From NCBI GenBank assembly GCA_026419785.1, contig JAODTK010005143.1:1-64000 (forward strand): a stretch of 64,000 nucleotides of DNA. Direction: 5' to 3'. A program made the position numbers and the translations under genes. Position 1 is the stretch's first letter. Each line of letters starts with the position of its first letter. The notes under the pieces were generated by a model that worked only from the letters and a program-made list of their open reading frames with translations, made no database searches and had not been told where the DNA came from. Below are positions 63,495 to 64,000 of this stretch, in pieces. The DNA comes from Sclerodactyla briareus. Its lineage: Eukaryota > Echinodermata > Holothuroidea > Dendrochirotida > Sclerodactylidae.

Positions 63495-64000
63495 TGTCAT
63501 TACTGCATAGATTCCTCTGACTTCGTCAAGGAATCAAAAAGGAATCTATAAACTGCAAATACTTACCTGATTTTGGCCACTTCAACCCCCACCCATGCAA
63601 TATTGAACATCTAGCAATAACACAGTGTCTGGGTTGGCCACCCCACCATCATTTCGCCAGGCTGCGTGTCAACACGTTGAGCATGGTTGACTTCAAATTA
63701 TTTCCAAAATTTCCAAATTAACCAAATTTTTTCAATCCAAGTTTCTTAATTTTGTAAATTGTATGTCTCCATGCCAAACTTGAAAAAATCCACTGTTACC
63801 GTTTTATAGTTTTTTAACACGCAGATGCACAAACAGCCTTGTACAAACTGTCTGGAATTTATTCCCACTGTGTACAGGTACAGAAACACAGGGTATCCTT
63901 TAATTTCCTAGTCTTTTGTTAGGATGTTGTTGTCGTGATGCATCATTTACATTATCTAATAGTAGACTCTCTCAATCTCTCCATTATAACAGTGGTGAAT
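63495..64000. other. AT-rich unassigned sequence to the window edge
   Basis: ATAGATTCCTCTGACTTCGTCA (63507-63528) is also found after the CA/CG tract at 33436-33457 (GTATAGATTCCTCTGATTTCG). The dispersed repeat therefore extends past its CA tract. No gene seen. Confidence 0.5.

Noticed and set aside
1-64000. Prokaryotic gene cluster, phage or plasmid interpretation
   Set aside because: No dense long frames, ribosome-binding patterns or operons; the LINE, hAT, GPCR exon, GT-AG introns and satellites are eukaryotic.
1-64000. tRNA, rRNA or snRNA genes
   Set aside because: No T-arm GGTTCGAATCC-like box with a matching cloverleaf, and no rRNA signature was seen on reading; a covariance-model scan was not possible here.

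Overview
The window looks like nuclear DNA from a marine invertebrate animal, most plausibly a deuterostome such as an echinoderm; the species cannot be fixed from the sequence alone. The reasons are: no long uninterrupted reading frames and no operon-like packing; a 5'-truncated LINE and an hAT transposase relic; an exon of a class A G-protein-coupled receptor that ends in a splice donor; several open islands bounded by GT-AG signals; and about a dozen satellite, minisatellite and dispersed repeat families, many rich in AGGTCA/TGACCT. Nothing prokaryotic, viral or organellar was recognised, and no rRNA, tRNA or CRISPR array was found.

Layout. 0-9.3 kb: a 4-copy array of a ~310 bp unit, a CTAT microsatellite, two divergent arrays (2.8-3.8 and 7.1-8.1 kb) and a 550 bp direct duplication (8.26-9.26 kb). 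9.3-22 kb: mostly unassigned sequence with dispersed repeats, simple repeats, weak coding-like islands and a 220 bp polypyrimidine tract. 22.6-23.1 kb: a candidate first exon of a secreted or membrane protein, minus strand. 26.7-29.7 kb: a satellite of five ~587 bp units. 32.6-33.4 kb: a 35 bp minisatellite, a dispersed-repeat copy and a CA/CG tract. 34-34.6 kb: two candidate minus-strand exons. 39.7-40.1 kb: the receptor exon, minus strand. 41.1-46.9 kb: a composite duplicated block split by the LINE relic. 49.0-51.0 kb: two tandem blocks. 53.7-54.1 kb: the hAT relic. 57.48-57.99 kb: a three-exon model with two short introns whose phases agree. 62.9-63.5 kb: two more copies of the 49 kb repeat, one holding a perfect nuclear-receptor DR1 sequence.

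The recognisable genes do not form a pathway. Every region with known homology (receptor, reverse transcriptase, transposase) has 1-base indels or stops that break the frame, and the satellite copies differ by scattered 1-base indels. That pattern fits an assembly from noisy long reads at least as well as true decay, so 'pseudogene' calls are deliberately cautious. I found no convincing new multi-gene system. The best leads are the receptor exon, the satellite with clustered nuclear-receptor half-sites, the unidentified composite repeat at 41-47 kb, and the short-intron gene model at 57.5 kb.
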